The notes: generated from the sequence alone by a model not told the origin. DNA of 63,182 nucleotides from Chryseobacterium sp. R2A-55 (GCF_021401085.1 NZ_JACBFP010000013.1:1-63182), one strand, 5' to 3'. Positions 43,256 to 53,020 are shown, counted from the first letter of the stretch. A program made the numbers and translations.

Positions 43256-43855
43256 CTATTTTTTTGCAGCTGCATCTTTTTCGATCTGCTTAATTTCCTT
43301 TAACTTATCCACGATTTTGGAGACCGTCTCTGGTTTTCCGGTTTTCAGCGGAACCACGACCTGTGTGAAATCCCATTTGAGGACCAGATTTATTGAATTC
43401 TCGTCCACAGGTTGCAGCGCGATTTCTAAATATTCCTGCTTTTCAGACAATTTCTGAACGGGGACCGTCACGTCCAGCACATTCTTTTTTTCATCGTATT
43501 CATAAGCTCCCCACTGTTGGGAATCTTTATTCAGGATAACTTTCCATTCCTTTTCCTGTGGAATGATGAACAGTCCGTAAGTTCCCGCTGGAACCATTTT
43601 TCCATCAAAATCCATTGATTGCCCAAATGTTATTTTTGTGGAGGAATTTGCTCCCGCTCGCCAAACCTTGCCGTAAGGAACCAGTTCGCCAAAGATTTTC
43701 CTTCCATTCACACCCGGTCTTCCATAATCAACACTGATTTTAGACATTGAAAATTGCTGTTCCACAGTTTGCCGTGGACTTGCAGCTGGAAGGTTCCATT
43801 GCGAATATGCCGATGCAGCAACCAAAAAAAATGCGGTAATAATGAGTTTTTTCAT
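43256..43855 (-). CDS. DUF2911 secreted protein
   Basis: The 199-residue protein has a signal peptide (MKKLIITAFFLVAASAYS). Its central region is conserved in DUF2911: SVDYGRPGVNGRKIFGELVPYGKVWRAGANSSTKI and MVPAGTYGLFIIPQ. The C-terminus is lysine-rich. It is expected to be a periplasmic or secreted beta-rich protein of unknown function, common in Bacteroidota. A single-gene unit with its own terminator. Confidence 0.9.
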   Translation of the reverse strand: MKKLIITAFFLVAASAYSQWNLPAASPRQTVEQQFSMSKISVDYGRPGVNGRKIFGELVPYGKVWRAGANSSTKITFGQSMDFDGKMVPAGTYGLFIIPQEKEWKVILNKDSQQWGAYEYDEKKNVLDVTVPVQKLSEKQEYLEIALQPVDENSINLVLKWDFTQVVVPLKTGKPETVSKIVDKLKEIKQIEKDAAAKK

Positions 43856-43974
43856 AAGATTTATTTTTGATAAAGATAATGAATCTTATTTCATCTCATA
43901 CAAAATGAAAAAAGGCATGATCAAAAAACCCCCATTTTAAAATGATTTCCGAATTAAATCTGGCAAGTAAACTC

Positions 43975-44412
43975 TTATTTCACCATTTGCACATTCACCG
44001 CAGCAAAACCTTTCGGAGACCTTACCTTTTCAAAGGACACTTTATTGCCCATTTTTACAGGATGTGCGCAATTGCTAAAGTGGAAAAAAAGATTTTCCCC
44101 CGTTTTCGGATGATTGATAAATCCATATTCCTTCTCGAAATTGACGAACGAGACTGTTCCAGATTTCACCGGGTTTTCTGCTACCAATGGCGCCGCACCC
44201 AACTGTATTTCAGAGAGTTCCACATTCACATGGTCATCTTCTGTGGGTGGAGTTTCTACTAATCTTCCAAATTCATCGACATACATGAACATTTCTTTGA
44301 AATTTTTTCCTTTGTCATTGTTTAGCTTTCGTTCTTCTCTCCTTTTTTCTTTTTCCTGCTGTTTTTGTAATTTCTTTTTTTTGAATTCTTTTTTTATAAA
44401 AGTTTCAGACAT
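43975..44412 (-). CDS. Cold-shock domain protein with basic N-terminal extension
   Basis: The 145-residue protein has a highly charged N-terminal third (repeated KKK, EKEKRREERK), an acidic middle (TEDDHVNVELSEIQ) and a C-terminal cold-shock domain from about residue 83, with RNP1-like KEYGFI and RNP2-like LFFHFS motifs. It is likely an RNA chaperone. Typical CspA proteins are about 70 residues, so the extension is special. It lies 53 bases downstream of the degenerate DEAD-box gene on the same strand, so the two are probably cotranscribed. Confidence 0.88.
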   Translation of the reverse strand: MSETFIKKEFKKKKLQKQQEKEKRREERKLNNDKGKNFKEMFMYVDEFGRLVETPPTEDDHVNVELSEIQLGAAPLVAENPVKSGTVSFVNFEKEYGFINHPKTGENLFFHFSNCAHPVKMGNKVSFEKVRSPKGFAAVNVQMVK

Positions 44413-44465
44413 ATTTATAATTATATTTAAAGGTTAATAAAATTGTTATCGCATTTAATTCCGAA

Positions 44466-45215
44466 TTAGAAAGCGAATCTCCTTCCTTTACCGGCATTGG
44501 TGCGGTGTTCGGAAATCATATCGGAATGGTCTTTAATATAGAGAAACGGCAAACTCGACTTCTCCTTCACCGAAAATTCTTCCGGAATATTTATTTCACA
44601 AGGGGTTTTTAGGAATTTTCCCGCAAATACCTTTACTGATTTTGAAAGATGTTCTGTAAAGAAAACCGACTGCGCTTTGGGCGGAAGTTTTTGCAGGATG
44701 TTTGAAGTTTCCCCCAATAAATCCAATTCGCCAAGTCCAGAGACATTTTCGATGACCACTGTTTCGATTTTTGAAAAATCACAATGTCCCTGCAAAATCA
44801 GATTGTAAAGTCTTTCGGGAGTTGCCATCAAGATATCCGGTCCTTTTCGGAGCTGGTAAATTTGGGATCCGGTAAGCTCACCATCTAAAACAGCGCACTT
44901 TGAAATCGGAAGATATTCGCTTAACATCTCGAAATAATGATCCACCTTCGCTACTTCTTCATTGGTAGCAGAAACAATGAGCACACGGATATTGCGGTGA
45001 TCCACCATATTTTTCTTCATCATCTGAATGATGGGTATAACGAAGGATGCCACTTTTTTTTCGTCATTTTTCGTTTTGCAGAATACGTCTTTATTTAAGA
45101 TGATTTCGGGAATCACTTTTTGTTGGATCTCGGTTGGCCGTCCAAAACCTGCCTCAGTTGATGCCCTTATAATTGGATTGATCACATTCAGACTCTTAAA
45201 ATTCATTGGTTCCAT
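44466..45215 (-). CDS. Catalytically degenerate DEAD-box-like RecA1 domain protein
   Basis: The 249-residue protein is recognisable as the first RecA domain of a DEAD-box RNA helicase: F...GFGRPTEIQQ (Q motif, residues 24-32), MATPERL (Ib, 130-136) and the general spacing. The catalytic motifs are gone: Walker A reads CKTKNDEKK at 46-54 instead of AQTGTGKT, DEAD reads ENVS at 156-159, and SAT reads TEH. The second RecA domain is absent. ATP hydrolysis and unwinding are therefore not expected. Since the frame is open and has good codon use, it looks maintained rather than dead, perhaps as an RNA or protein-binding partner. It is upstream of the cold-shock-domain gene. Confidence 0.75.
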   Translation of the reverse strand: MEPMNFKSLNVINPIIRASTEAGFGRPTEIQQKVIPEIILNKDVFCKTKNDEKKVASFVIPIIQMMKKNMVDHRNIRVLIVSATNEEVAKVDHYFEMLSEYLPISKCAVLDGELTGSQIYQLRKGPDILMATPERLYNLILQGHCDFSKIETVVIENVSGLGELDLLGETSNILQKLPPKAQSVFFTEHLSKSVKVFAGKFLKTPCEINIPEEFSVKEKSSLPFLYIKDHSDMISEHRTNAGKGRRFAF

Positions 45216-45361
45216 ACACAGTATTTTTCAGGTTTTACAAGTTCGGATAAGGTACAAAAAAAAATCGTGAAAACCTAATTTCACGAATAAATATTTAAGT
45301 ACCAAGATTTCTAACTCGAATGACAATCCGCTATTTTAATTATTTAGATTTAAAAAAATAA

Positions 45362-46690
45362 CTATTTCAGAATCCTGTAATGTTTGACAATTTTGTATAT
45401 GATCATATAAAAACCGATCGCGACACCGGTACCCGCAATAAAAAACACGAAGAAAGCCGGCCTTAATTCCAGCATCATGTCTGCGAATAAAATTTCCGGA
45501 TGATGCATCTGCCAATCAGCCTTCAAAACACCGGCAACCAAAAGCGCCACCCAAAAAATGAACAAACTGATATTCAGCGTAAAAAAAGCGAAGGTAAACC
45601 TCTCTGCGGAGATTTTTTCTTTGATTTTAAAAACATCAAAAATAAAGGATAGCAATAACAATGAATTGATTCCGATCGTGGCACCCATAGTATGTGCAAC
45701 AGTGATATGCGTTCCGTGGGTGTACACATTGATCGCAGGAACCGACATGGCGATCGCTAACGCCAAAGTCAAAAGAATCCAAATATCGGCCGAAAGCAAA
45801 AATCGGTAGGAATAAAGGTGATAGTTCTTTTTCGCCGTTGTTAAAGATGAACGCCACAACCAGATGATTCTACCCAAAATAATAAGTTCCGTCATGCTCA
45901 CTCCATAGCCGATGTACTGGATAAATTTCGCAGTAGGCAGCGTATAAATGTGATGGCTCCAATTAAACATCAAATTGAAAAGTCCTAGAAAATAGAGCAA
46001 AAAACCGATTCTGGAATAACTGTATTTTTGGTTTCCGCTGATTTTATCCATCAAATAAATACCGCTTCCATATATCAACTGATTCCAGCAACCCACCATG
46101 GATCCGTAAGATTTCCACTGAATGGTCATGTCTGAAACAATATTTGAACGGAAAAATGGGATCAGCCAAAGATAGGATTCAACAAAAGTGAAAAGGAAAA
46201 AAGTGGCACCGGTCATCCACATCCAAATGTATACAGGGAGCTTTTTGAACGAACCAATCGATTTGAAGACATTGATGATAAATAAAACCCAACTCAATCC
46301 AATCGGAATCGCTAGTAAAGGATGAAATTCCCAATATTCCCTTCCGCCGAAAATTCCAAAAAGATAAGTGATCAGGATCAAAGTGACCGAGCTGGACAAA
46401 AGATAAAATTGAATATTCAACAAGGTCTTGGAGAAAATCGGCTTTTCATTTCTTTCCGCCATAAAATGGTAAACTGCGCCAATTGCCGAGGAAATAATCC
46501 AAAATACCGCTGCTGTGACGTGGAGCGGACGAACTTTTTCGAAAGACAAATCCTCTTTAAACAAACCGGGAATCAGATATTGAAGCGCACCTGCCACTCC
46601 AAAAAAAAGTGCGAGTGCCAGCAAAAACAATCCGAAAAAGAAAAATTTGCTCGCAGGGTTATTTTTCAGGTTGTGCAATAGTTCCATCAT
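45362..46690 (-). CDS. NO-reductase-like heme-copper oxidase subunit (NorB-like)
   Basis: The 442-residue protein has about 12 membrane helices and heme-copper oxidase features: heme b histidine H57 in RPLHVTAAVFW, the two FeB histidines in NWSHHIYTLP, and the heme histidines in HITVAHTMGATIGINSLL, as in NorB. In the third-ligand region (YGSMVGCWNQLIYG) alignment to P. aeruginosa NorB places Y at the H207 position, V at E211 and N at E215. It therefore lacks a normal ligand and both glutamates of cNOR, and may be a divergent NOR-type enzyme or not a NOR. It overlaps the start of a cytochrome c gene by 32 bases, which fits a norCB pair. Confidence 0.8.
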   Translation of the reverse strand: MMELLHNLKNNPASKFFFFGLFLLALALFFGVAGALQYLIPGLFKEDLSFEKVRPLHVTAAVFWIISSAIGAVYHFMAERNEKPIFSKTLLNIQFYLLSSSVTLILITYLFGIFGGREYWEFHPLLAIPIGLSWVLFIINVFKSIGSFKKLPVYIWMWMTGATFFLFTFVESYLWLIPFFRSNIVSDMTIQWKSYGSMVGCWNQLIYGSGIYLMDKISGNQKYSYSRIGFLLYFLGLFNLMFNWSHHIYTLPTAKFIQYIGYGVSMTELIILGRIIWLWRSSLTTAKKNYHLYSYRFLLSADIWILLTLALAIAMSVPAINVYTHGTHITVAHTMGATIGINSLLLLSFIFDVFKIKEKISAERFTFAFFTLNISLFIFWVALLVAGVLKADWQMHHPEILFADMMLELRPAFFVFFIAGTGVAIGFYMIIYKIVKHYRILK

Positions 46691-47069
46691 AATTAATTTT
46701 TAATTGGCTGGGTCTTCCGATTCCCGATTGGTCGATACTTTTCAAATATTCTGTTAAATCTTCGATTTCATGACTGGTCAACTTAAAATCGGGCATCGTT
46801 TTGGTTCCAGATTTTAAGAATGCTTTGATATATGCGTTTCCTCTTTCGGAATAAGTATTGGTGAGATCTGGCCCTAAAAATCCGCCGAGACCATAGATTT
46901 GATGACAGCCGGTGCAGTTTTTCTCCTGCCAGATCCGTTTTCCGCGGTCGGCAGAATCTCCTCCAATTGAAGAAAAGTCTGCATTCATAGCATATAGCGA
47001 AAAGGTATAAATAAAAAACAGGATCGTCAGAAATGCAAAAACCAATATCTTGTGATAATCTTTCATCAA
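46659..47069 (-). CDS. Membrane-anchored monoheme cytochrome c (NorC-like)
   Basis: The 136-residue protein has one N-terminal membrane helix (about 8-28) and a cytochrome c domain with one heme motif (NCTGCH near residue 52) and the distal methionine in KTMPDF. It resembles NorC, the electron-donor subunit of NO reductase, and is encoded directly before the NorB-like gene with a 32-base overlap, so the two are translationally coupled. The electron path would be from a periplasmic donor through this heme to the oxidase subunit. Confidence 0.85.
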   Translation of the reverse strand: MMKDYHKILVFAFLTILFFIYTFSLYAMNADFSSIGGDSADRGKRIWQEKNCTGCHQIYGLGGFLGPDLTNTYSERGNAYIKAFLKSGTKTMPDFKLTSHEIEDLTEYLKSIDQSGIGRPSQLKINYDGTIAQPEK

Positions 47070-47205
47070 TAACTTTTATTGAGCAAATCTATGAAGAATT
47101 ATATTTCAGGACAAATTTATCTGAATAATTATTATGGTATCCATCAGAAAATATCAAGATTACTACCACTATACGAACAGTACATCATTTATTTAAAGTT
47201 TTTCA

Positions 47206-47243
47206 TAAAAAAAACCTCATCTATCAATTGATTATGAGGTTTT
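47206..47243 (-). terminator. Terminator of the pyrB-carA-carB operon
   Basis: A perfect 10-bp stem (47211-47220 with 47234-47243, 13-nt loop) is followed on the minus strand by Ts. It lies just after the carB stop. Confidence 0.9.
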
Positions 47244-47266
47244 TGAATTGTTTAGCGAAACAAAGT

Positions 47267-50200
47267 TTACATACTTTCCATCTTAAAACTCATACTCTCA
47301 ATCACTTTCAAAATCGCTTCCACCGTGTCCATCGAAGTCAAACAAGGAACACCATTTTCCACAGAAGTTCTTCTGATTTGGAAACCATCCCTTTCGGATT
47401 GTTTTCCTTTGGTGGTGGAGTTTACTACGTATTGAACCTTTCCCTTTTGGATGAGGTCGATCAGATTGACATCATCTTCACCGATTTTGTAACCGATTTT
47501 GGTTTTCACCCCGCGTTCTTCAAAATACTTCGCAGTTCCTTCTGTTGCCCAAATTCCAAAACCAATTTCTTGAAATCTTCTTGCGAGTTCGCATGCTTCG
47601 GCTTTGTGTTTATCAGCAACTGTGAAAAGAATCGCGCCGTGCAACGGAACTTTTCGTCCGGCTCCAATCATTCCTTTATACAATGCTTTTTCTAATGTTG
47701 AATCTTTCCCCATCACTTCACCCGTCGATTTCATTTCTGGACCGAGCGAAACATCAACTCTCGTTAATTTTGAGAAAGAGAAAACCGGAACTTTCACATA
47801 AATTCCTTCTTTTTCAGGAACCAATCCATTTTCATATCCTAAATCTTTCAATTTTTGTCCGAGAATTGCTTTCGTAGCTAAATTCGCCATTGGAACATCT
47901 GTTATTTTTGAAAGGAAAGGAACCGTTCTCGATGAACGCGGATTTACCTCAATCACATAAACATCGCCTTCATAAAGAACATATTGAATATTCATTAAAC
48001 CGATGATATTCAGACCTTTTGCTAATCTTTGGGTATAATCAACCAAAGTTTCAATCTGTTTCGGCGTGATATTTTGTGGTGGATAAACCGCGATTGAATC
48101 TCCGGAGTGAACTCCCGCTCTTTCGATATGTTCCATAATTCCAGGAATTATCACGGTTTCACCATCGGAAATCGCGTCCACTTCCACTTCTTTTCCGGTC
48201 AAATATCGGTCGATGAGAATCGGATGTCCGGAATCTTCTTTCACCGCATTGGTCATGTAATGGTCGAGTTCATTCTCGTCATACACAATCTCCATGGCTC
48301 TTCCTCCCAAAACGTAACTCGGACGGACCAAAACAGGGAAACCGATTTCCTGAGCAATTTTGTGGGCTTCCTCTTTTGTGAAACATGTTTTACCGAGCGG
48401 TTGTGGGATTTCCAGTTCGCGCAGAGCAGATTCAAATTTGTTTCTGTCTTCGGCTCTATCCAAATCTTCCAGAGTGGTTCCCAAAATTTGCACGCCGTGT
48501 TTCGCCAATTTATCGGCAAGGTTGATCGCGGTTTGTCCGCCAAACTGCACCACCACTCCTTTTGGTTTTTCAAGTTCGATGACGTTCATCACATCTTCTT
48601 CAGTTAAGGGCTCAAAATACAGCTTGTCTGAAATCGAGAAATCAGTGGAAACGGTCTCCGGATTATTGTTGATGATGATCGCCTCATAACCCATCTGCTT
48701 GATTGCCCAAACTGAGTGCACCGTGGCATAATCGAATTCCACACCCTGTCCAATCCGAATTGGACCAGAACCAAGGACAATGATTTTTTCTTTATCGGAA
48801 GGAACACTTTCGTTCTCATCCTCATAAGTTCCGTAGAAATAGGGCGTTTCGCTTTCAAATTCTGCGGCGCAGGTATCAACCATTTTGTAAACAGGCATGA
48901 TTCCGTTTTCTTTTCTGAATTGGAAAACTTCATCTTGAGTAATATTCCACAAAACGGCGATGCTCAAATCAGAGAAACCAAGTCTTTTGGCTTTTTTTAC
49001 CAGCGCTACCTGCTCCAACCTTGTCAAGGTTTGTAGGCTTGACAGGGTTTTCTCGAAATCAATCAGTTTCTTGATTTTATAGATAAAGAATTTGTCAATC
49101 TGGCTCCACTCCACTATTTTCTCCCAGTCGTAGCCTCTTCTCAATGCATCGCCGATGATGAACAATCTTTCGTCGTCACAGATTTTGATTCTTCTCTCGA
49201 TTTCTTCGTCAGTTAGTGCTTCTGCCTGTTTAGATTTTAAACCGATATGCATTAAACCGGTTTCCAGGGAACGGATAGCTTTTTGCAGACTTTCCTCAAA
49301 ATTTCTTCCGATGGCCATCACTTCGCCGGTCGCCTTCATCTGCGTAGAAAGCCTTCTATCGGCAGTTTCAAACTTATCGAATGGGAAGCGTGGAAATTTG
49401 GTCACCACATAATCCAGAGCCGGTTCGAAACATGCATAAGTCTTTCCAGTAACTGGATTCATGATTTCATCTAAAGTCAATCCGACTGCAATTTTCGCCG
49501 CAATTTTAGCAATCGGATAACCGGTAGCTTTACTCGCCAAAGCCGATGAGCGCGAAACCCGCGGATTAACCTCGATCACATAATAGTTAAAGGAATGTGG
49601 ATCCAGAGCAAGCTGAACATTACAGCCGCCTTCAATTCCTAATGCTCTGATTATTTTTAAAGATGCGTTTCTCAGCAATTGATATTCACGATCAGAAAGC
49701 GTTTGCGAAGGTGCCACCACAATGGAATCTCCGGTGTGGATTCCAACCGGGTCGATGTTTTCCATATTGCAGACAACTATCGCATTATCGTTTTTGTCAC
49801 GCATCACCTCGTACTCAATTTCCTTGTAGCCGGCGATAGATTTTTCAATGAGACATTGCCGAACCGGTGAATATTTTAAGCCCAAATCTGTGATTTCTTG
49901 CAGCTGGGCTTCATTGTCTGCGATTCCACCGCCGGTTCCGCCCATCGTAAAAGCAGGACGAACAATTACAGGATAACCAATTTCTTCAGCAAAAGCAATC
50001 GCCTCTTCAGTGGTGTGCACGATTTCGCTATCCGGTACGGGTTCGTTTAGTTCCTTCATCAATTCACGGAAAAGGTCCCGGTCTTCCGCTTTATTGATGG
50101 CGGAAAGTTTAGTTCCCAAAACCTCAACTTTACATTCCGCTAAAACTCCGGATTTTTCAAGTTCTACAGCCATGTTGAGTCCTGTTTGTCCGCCAAGTGT

Positions 50201-50461
50201 CGGCAAAAGAGCATCCGGTCTCTCTTTGCGGATGATGTGGCTTACAAACTGAAGCGAAATCGGCTCAATATAAACTTTGTCCGCGATTTCCACATCCGTC
50301 ATGATCGTTGCCGGATTAGAATTGATGAGGATTACACGGTAACCTTCTTCTTTCAGGGCGAGACACGCCTGAGTTCCTGCATAATCAAACTCTGCAGCTT
50401 GACCGATGATGATTGGGCCAGAACCGATTACGAGAATTGTTTTAATATCTGTTCTTTTCAT
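47267..50461 (-). CDS. carB: Carbamoyl-phosphate synthase large subunit
   Basis: The large chain makes carbamoyl phosphate from ammonia, bicarbonate and two ATP. The 1064-residue protein has the two similar ATP-grasp halves (N half from [22 protein letters not shown] half from [16 protein letters not shown]) and the C-terminal MGS-like allosteric domain. Length is normal. It lies third in the pyrB-carA-carB order and shares a terminator. The 297-base spacer to carA is unusually long, and no gene or terminator was found in it. Confidence 0.97.
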   Translation of the reverse strand: MKRTDIKTILVIGSGPIIIGQAAEFDYAGTQACLALKEEGYRVILINSNPATIMTDVEIADKVYIEPISLQFVSHIIRKERPDALLPTLGGQTGLNMAVELEKSGVLAECKVEVLGTKLSAINKAEDRDLFRELMKELNEPVPDSEIVHTTEEAIAFAEEIGYPVIVRPAFTMGGTGGGIADNEAQLQEITDLGLKYSPVRQCLIEKSIAGYKEIEYEVMRDKNDNAIVVCNMENIDPVGIHTGDSIVVAPSQTLSDREYQLLRNASLKIIRALGIEGGCNVQLALDPHSFNYYVIEVNPRVSRSSALASKATGYPIAKIAAKIAVGLTLDEIMNPVTGKTYACFEPALDYVVTKFPRFPFDKFETADRRLSTQMKATGEVMAIGRNFEESLQKAIRSLETGLMHIGLKSKQAEALTDEEIERRIKICDDERLFIIGDALRRGYDWEKIVEWSQIDKFFIYKIKKLIDFEKTLSSLQTLTRLEQVALVKKAKRLGFSDLSIAVLWNITQDEVFQFRKENGIMPVYKMVDTCAAEFESETPYFYGTYEDENESVPSDKEKIIVLGSGPIRIGQGVEFDYATVHSVWAIKQMGYEAIIINNNPETVSTDFSISDKLYFEPLTEEDVMNVIELEKPKGVVVQFGGQTAINLADKLAKHGVQILGTTLEDLDRAEDRNKFESALRELEIPQPLGKTCFTKEEAHKIAQEIGFPVLVRPSYVLGGRAMEIVYDENELDHYMTNAVKEDSGHPILIDRYLTGKEVEVDAISDGETVIIPGIMEHIERAGVHSGDSIAVYPPQNITPKQIETLVDYTQRLAKGLNIIGLMNIQYVLYEGDVYVIEVNPRSSRTVPFLSKITDVPMANLATKAILGQKLKDLGYENGLVPEKEGIYVKVPVFSFSKLTRVDVSLGPEMKSTGEVMGKDSTLEKALYKGMIGAGRKVPLHGAILFTVADKHKAEACELARRFQEIGFGIWATEGTAKYFEERGVKTKIGYKIGEDDVNLIDLIQKGKVQYVVNSTTKGKQSERDGFQIRRTSVENGVPCLTSMDTVEAILKVIESMSFKMESM

Positions 50462-50758
50462 TTTTTGTTTTTCACTATCGTCTTTTGGCGGATAGCGTTT
50501 AGATTTATTTATGGTTGGGCGAAAGCCAATTTTTTTTCTTTGACGAAAACGGTCCAGATACGGTTTGTATCTATTTTCAGTTATCCGAAATTTTCAGACA
50601 CTCAATACACAACATGTTGATTATCTTTATTTTATAAATTTATTGAAACCAACCATCTGCAAGGATTCTAAAAATATTGCGATTTTCAAGTAATTCGTTA
50701 ATCTGCAATTTGTAGTCAACTCAAGTCTGCATTTAATGCAATGTCAAATTGCCAATTG
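50462..50758. other. Long spacer between carA and carB
   Basis: This 297-base stretch holds no gene I can support. Its carA-proximal end contains a short AAATTGCCAATTGC-like tract that resembles tracts at 18491-18530 and 19005-19035. No terminator with a T-run was seen, so carA and carB can be one transcript. A promoter for carB may also lie here. Confidence 0.4.
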
Positions 50759-51841
50759 CTACATTCTTTGATTCTTAAAATCCTTCATCATCTCGATAAA
50801 TTCATCAAACAAATAATTGGAATCTTCAGGACCAGGACTTGCTTCCGGGTGGTATTGCACCGAGAAACAAGGATGAATTTTGTGTTTGAAACCTTCGTTA
50901 GTTCTATCATTCAGCGCGATATGTGTTTCTTCCAAATCGGTATATTCCAAACTTTCAGAATCGATGGCGTACCCGTGATTTTGCGCCGTGATTTCTATGC
51001 GGTTTTTAGCAAGGTCTAAAACGGGATGGTTTCCACCACGGTGGCCAAATTTCAGTTTGAAAGTCTTCGCGCCACAAGCCAGACCGATCAGTTGATGGCC
51101 GAGACATATTCCGAAAATGGGAACTTTTCCGAGCAAACCTTTGATCATTTCCTGGGCACCTTTCACGTCTTTTGGGTCACCGGGACCATTAGAAAGCATT
51201 ACTCCGTCTGGATTGATCATGAGGATTTCATCAGCGGTGGTGTCTTGGGAAACCACAGTAATGTCGCAATCTCTCTGCGAAAGTTCGCGGATGATTCCCA
51301 ATTTTGATCCAAAATCAACCAATACCACTTTGAAACCTCTTCCTGGAGCTGCATAAGCAGTTTTTGTAGAAACGCTTTCCACTTGATTTGACGGAACTAT
51401 AAAAGATTTCAGTTCGGCAACCGCCTGTTGTTCATTGAACTCCGAATCCACTATTTTTCCTCTTACAACGCCTTTGTTTCTGATGATTCTGGTCAGTTTC
51501 CGGGTATCTATTCCCTGGATTCCCGAGAGCCCTTTTTTCTTGAACAGTTCATCAATCGTCATCTGGCTCCGGAAATTGGATGGAAATTCACACAATTCTT
51601 TCACAATCAGACCTTTCATTGCCGGTTCCATGCTTTCGTAATCGTCTCTGTTGATTCCGTAATTCCCGATCAATGGATAAGTCATGCAAACCAGCTGTCC
51701 GCTGTAAGACGGGTCGGAAATCAATTCCTGATAACCGGTCATCCCGGTATTGAATACTACCTCACCTTGGGTTTCCAGATTTGCACCGAAACCTTCTCCG
51801 TGAAACACTTCGCCAGATTCTAATATTAATTTCTTTTTCAT
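50759..51841 (-). CDS. carA: Carbamoyl-phosphate synthase small subunit
   Basis: The small chain is the glutaminase that feeds ammonia to CarB. The 360-residue protein has the CarA N-terminal domain (ESGEVFHGEGFG, TGMTGYQELISDPSY) and a class I glutamine amidotransferase domain with the catalytic cysteine in FGICLGHQ and the H-P-E in VQYHPEASPGP. It lies between pyrB and carB on the same strand. The pyrB-carA spacer of 153 bases contains a nested hairpin close to the carA start. Confidence 0.97.
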   Translation of the reverse strand: MKKKLILESGEVFHGEGFGANLETQGEVVFNTGMTGYQELISDPSYSGQLVCMTYPLIGNYGINRDDYESMEPAMKGLIVKELCEFPSNFRSQMTIDELFKKKGLSGIQGIDTRKLTRIIRNKGVVRGKIVDSEFNEQQAVAELKSFIVPSNQVESVSTKTAYAAPGRGFKVVLVDFGSKLGIIRELSQRDCDITVVSQDTTADEILMINPDGVMLSNGPGDPKDVKGAQEMIKGLLGKVPIFGICLGHQLIGLACGAKTFKLKFGHRGGNHPVLDLAKNRIEITAQNHGYAIDSESLEYTDLEETHIALNDRTNEGFKHKIHPCFSVQYHPEASPGPEDSNYLFDEFIEMMKDFKNQRM

Positions 51842-51860
51842 TTTTTACGTTCCCTTATCC

Positions 51861-51893
51861 GCTCCAATTCTGCTTGTCTGCAGAGCGTGGAGC
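51861..51893 (-). promoter_or_regulatory. Nested hairpin upstream of carA
   Basis: GCTCCA (51861-51866) pairs with TGGAGC (51888-51893), and inside it TCTGC (51869-51873) pairs with GCAGA (51880-51884). The structure lies 20-52 bases before the carA ATG on the message. No T-run follows, so it is not a terminator. It may tune message stability or translation. Confidence 0.4.
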
Positions 51894-51994
51894 GCACTGC
51901 TGGGATTTTAATTTATTTCAGATTATTTCAGTCAAAGTGTGACAGGTTAATTTACTTTTCCAATCAACATGCTTCTGTAAGCTTTCATTTCCAA

Positions 51995-52885
51995 TTACTC
52001 AAACTCGAAGCCTCTTTTCTCCAAGGCATTCTTCAAAATAGCCATCCTTGCGAAGACGCCATTTTCCATTTGTTTGAAAATTCTGGAGCGATTGCCTTCC
52101 ACCAAATCAGCATCAATTTCAACACCCCTGTTTACCGGTGCAGGATGCATGATGATTGCATTATCTTTCATCATTTTTTCGCGCTCTTTCGTGATGCCGA
52201 ATTTTTTGTGGTAATTTTCCAGGGAAATTCTCATTTTTTCGTCGTGTCTTTCATGCTGAATCCGAAGCAGCATCAATACATCCACTTCTTTCACTAGATC
52301 ATCAATGGATTGGTACGTTCCATTAATGATCGTCCCTTCATCAAACCATTTTTCAGGTCCTGAGAAATAAACTTTTGCTCCCAGTTTCCTTAAGACATCG
52401 GCGTTGGAATTGGCGACTCTGCTGTGTTTCACATCACCCACAATTCCCACTTTCAAACCTTCAAACTCTCCGAATTCCTGCTGAATCGTCATCAGATCCA
52501 ACATGTTCTGAGACGGATGGTTTCCTGTGCCATCACCGCCATTGATAATAGAAATATCAATTGCTGAAAGTTCATCGTAGAATTTTTCCTTCTGGTGTCG
52601 AATCACCGCCAAACTGATTCCCAGGCTTTTCAGCGTTTTCACAGTGTCATAAAGCGACTCACCTTTGTTCACCGACGAATGGTTGATGTCAAAAGGCACC
52701 ACCTTTAAACCTAATTTTCGTTCGGCCACATCAAAACTCGTCTTGGTTCGTGTGCTGTCTTCAAAGAAAAGGTTGGAAACATAGATTTCTTTTGTAGCTT
52801 TCGCAATTTTCCCTTTTGAAAATTCATTGGCCTCCATCAACAACTTGTTGATTTTTTCTACGGATAAATCGGCTGTCCTAAGCAT
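51995..52885 (-). CDS. pyrB: Aspartate carbamoyltransferase catalytic subunit
   Basis: This enzyme makes carbamoyl aspartate, the first committed step of pyrimidine synthesis. The 296-residue protein has the carbamoyl-phosphate-binding FFEDSTRTKTSF near residue 40, the HPSQNMLD segment near 132 and HPAPVNRGVEI near 256, as in the family. It is slightly shorter than E. coli PyrB. No pyrI gene follows, so classical allosteric control by PyrI is not expected. A terminator directly before its ATG suggests attenuation. Confidence 0.97.
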   Translation of the reverse strand: MLRTADLSVEKINKLLMEANEFSKGKIAKATKEIYVSNLFFEDSTRTKTSFDVAERKLGLKVVPFDINHSSVNKGESLYDTVKTLKSLGISLAVIRHQKEKFYDELSAIDISIINGGDGTGNHPSQNMLDLMTIQQEFGEFEGLKVGIVGDVKHSRVANSNADVLRKLGAKVYFSGPEKWFDEGTIINGTYQSIDDLVKEVDVLMLLRIQHERHDEKMRISLENYHKKFGITKEREKMMKDNAIIMHPAPVNRGVEIDADLVEGNRSRIFKQMENGVFARMAILKNALEKRGFEFE

Positions 52886-52903
52886 AATTTTAGTTTTTTA
52901 GAT

Positions 52904-52932
52904 AAAAAAAACGAAGCCAAAAAGACTTCGTT
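52904..52932 (-). promoter_or_regulatory. Attenuator hairpin before pyrB
   Basis: On the minus strand AACGAAG (52932-52926) pairs with CTTCGTT (52916-52910) around a 9-nt loop and is followed by a run of seven Ts. This is an intrinsic terminator placed 19-47 bases upstream of the pyrB ATG, so it acts inside the leader. The stop codon of a 13-codon leader reading frame overlaps the first stem base. Confidence 0.8.
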
Positions 52933-52972
52933 AATAAAAATAAATATTGTATAAACTCGGCGCAACCGCCAT
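52931..52972 (-). CDS. Candidate pyrB leader peptide
   Basis: The frame reads MAVAPSLYNIYFY and stops (TAA) at 52933-52931, overlapping the first base of the terminator stem. The last codons are U-rich (UAU, UUU, UAU), as expected where polymerase pauses when UTP is low. In E. coli the pyrBI leader works by coupling a translating ribosome to polymerase at such a pause and blocking the terminator. The arrangement here is similar in principle. That the peptide is translated is inferred from position and composition only. Confidence 0.45.
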   Translation of the reverse strand: MAVAPSLYNIYFY

Positions 52973-53012
52973 GTTGTAAATCGTCTAATGGAAAATATCT
53001 CTTCATTAGCTG

Positions 53013-53020
53013 CAAATATA
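53013..53020 (-). promoter_or_regulatory. Predicted -7 element of the pyr operon
   Basis: On the minus strand TATATTTG fits TAnnTTTG and predicts a transcript start near 53005. The leader would then be about 120 bases. It also contains a CTAATG/CATTAG stem (52985-53009) and a GGCG/CGCC stem (52959-52970). Confidence 0.45.
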
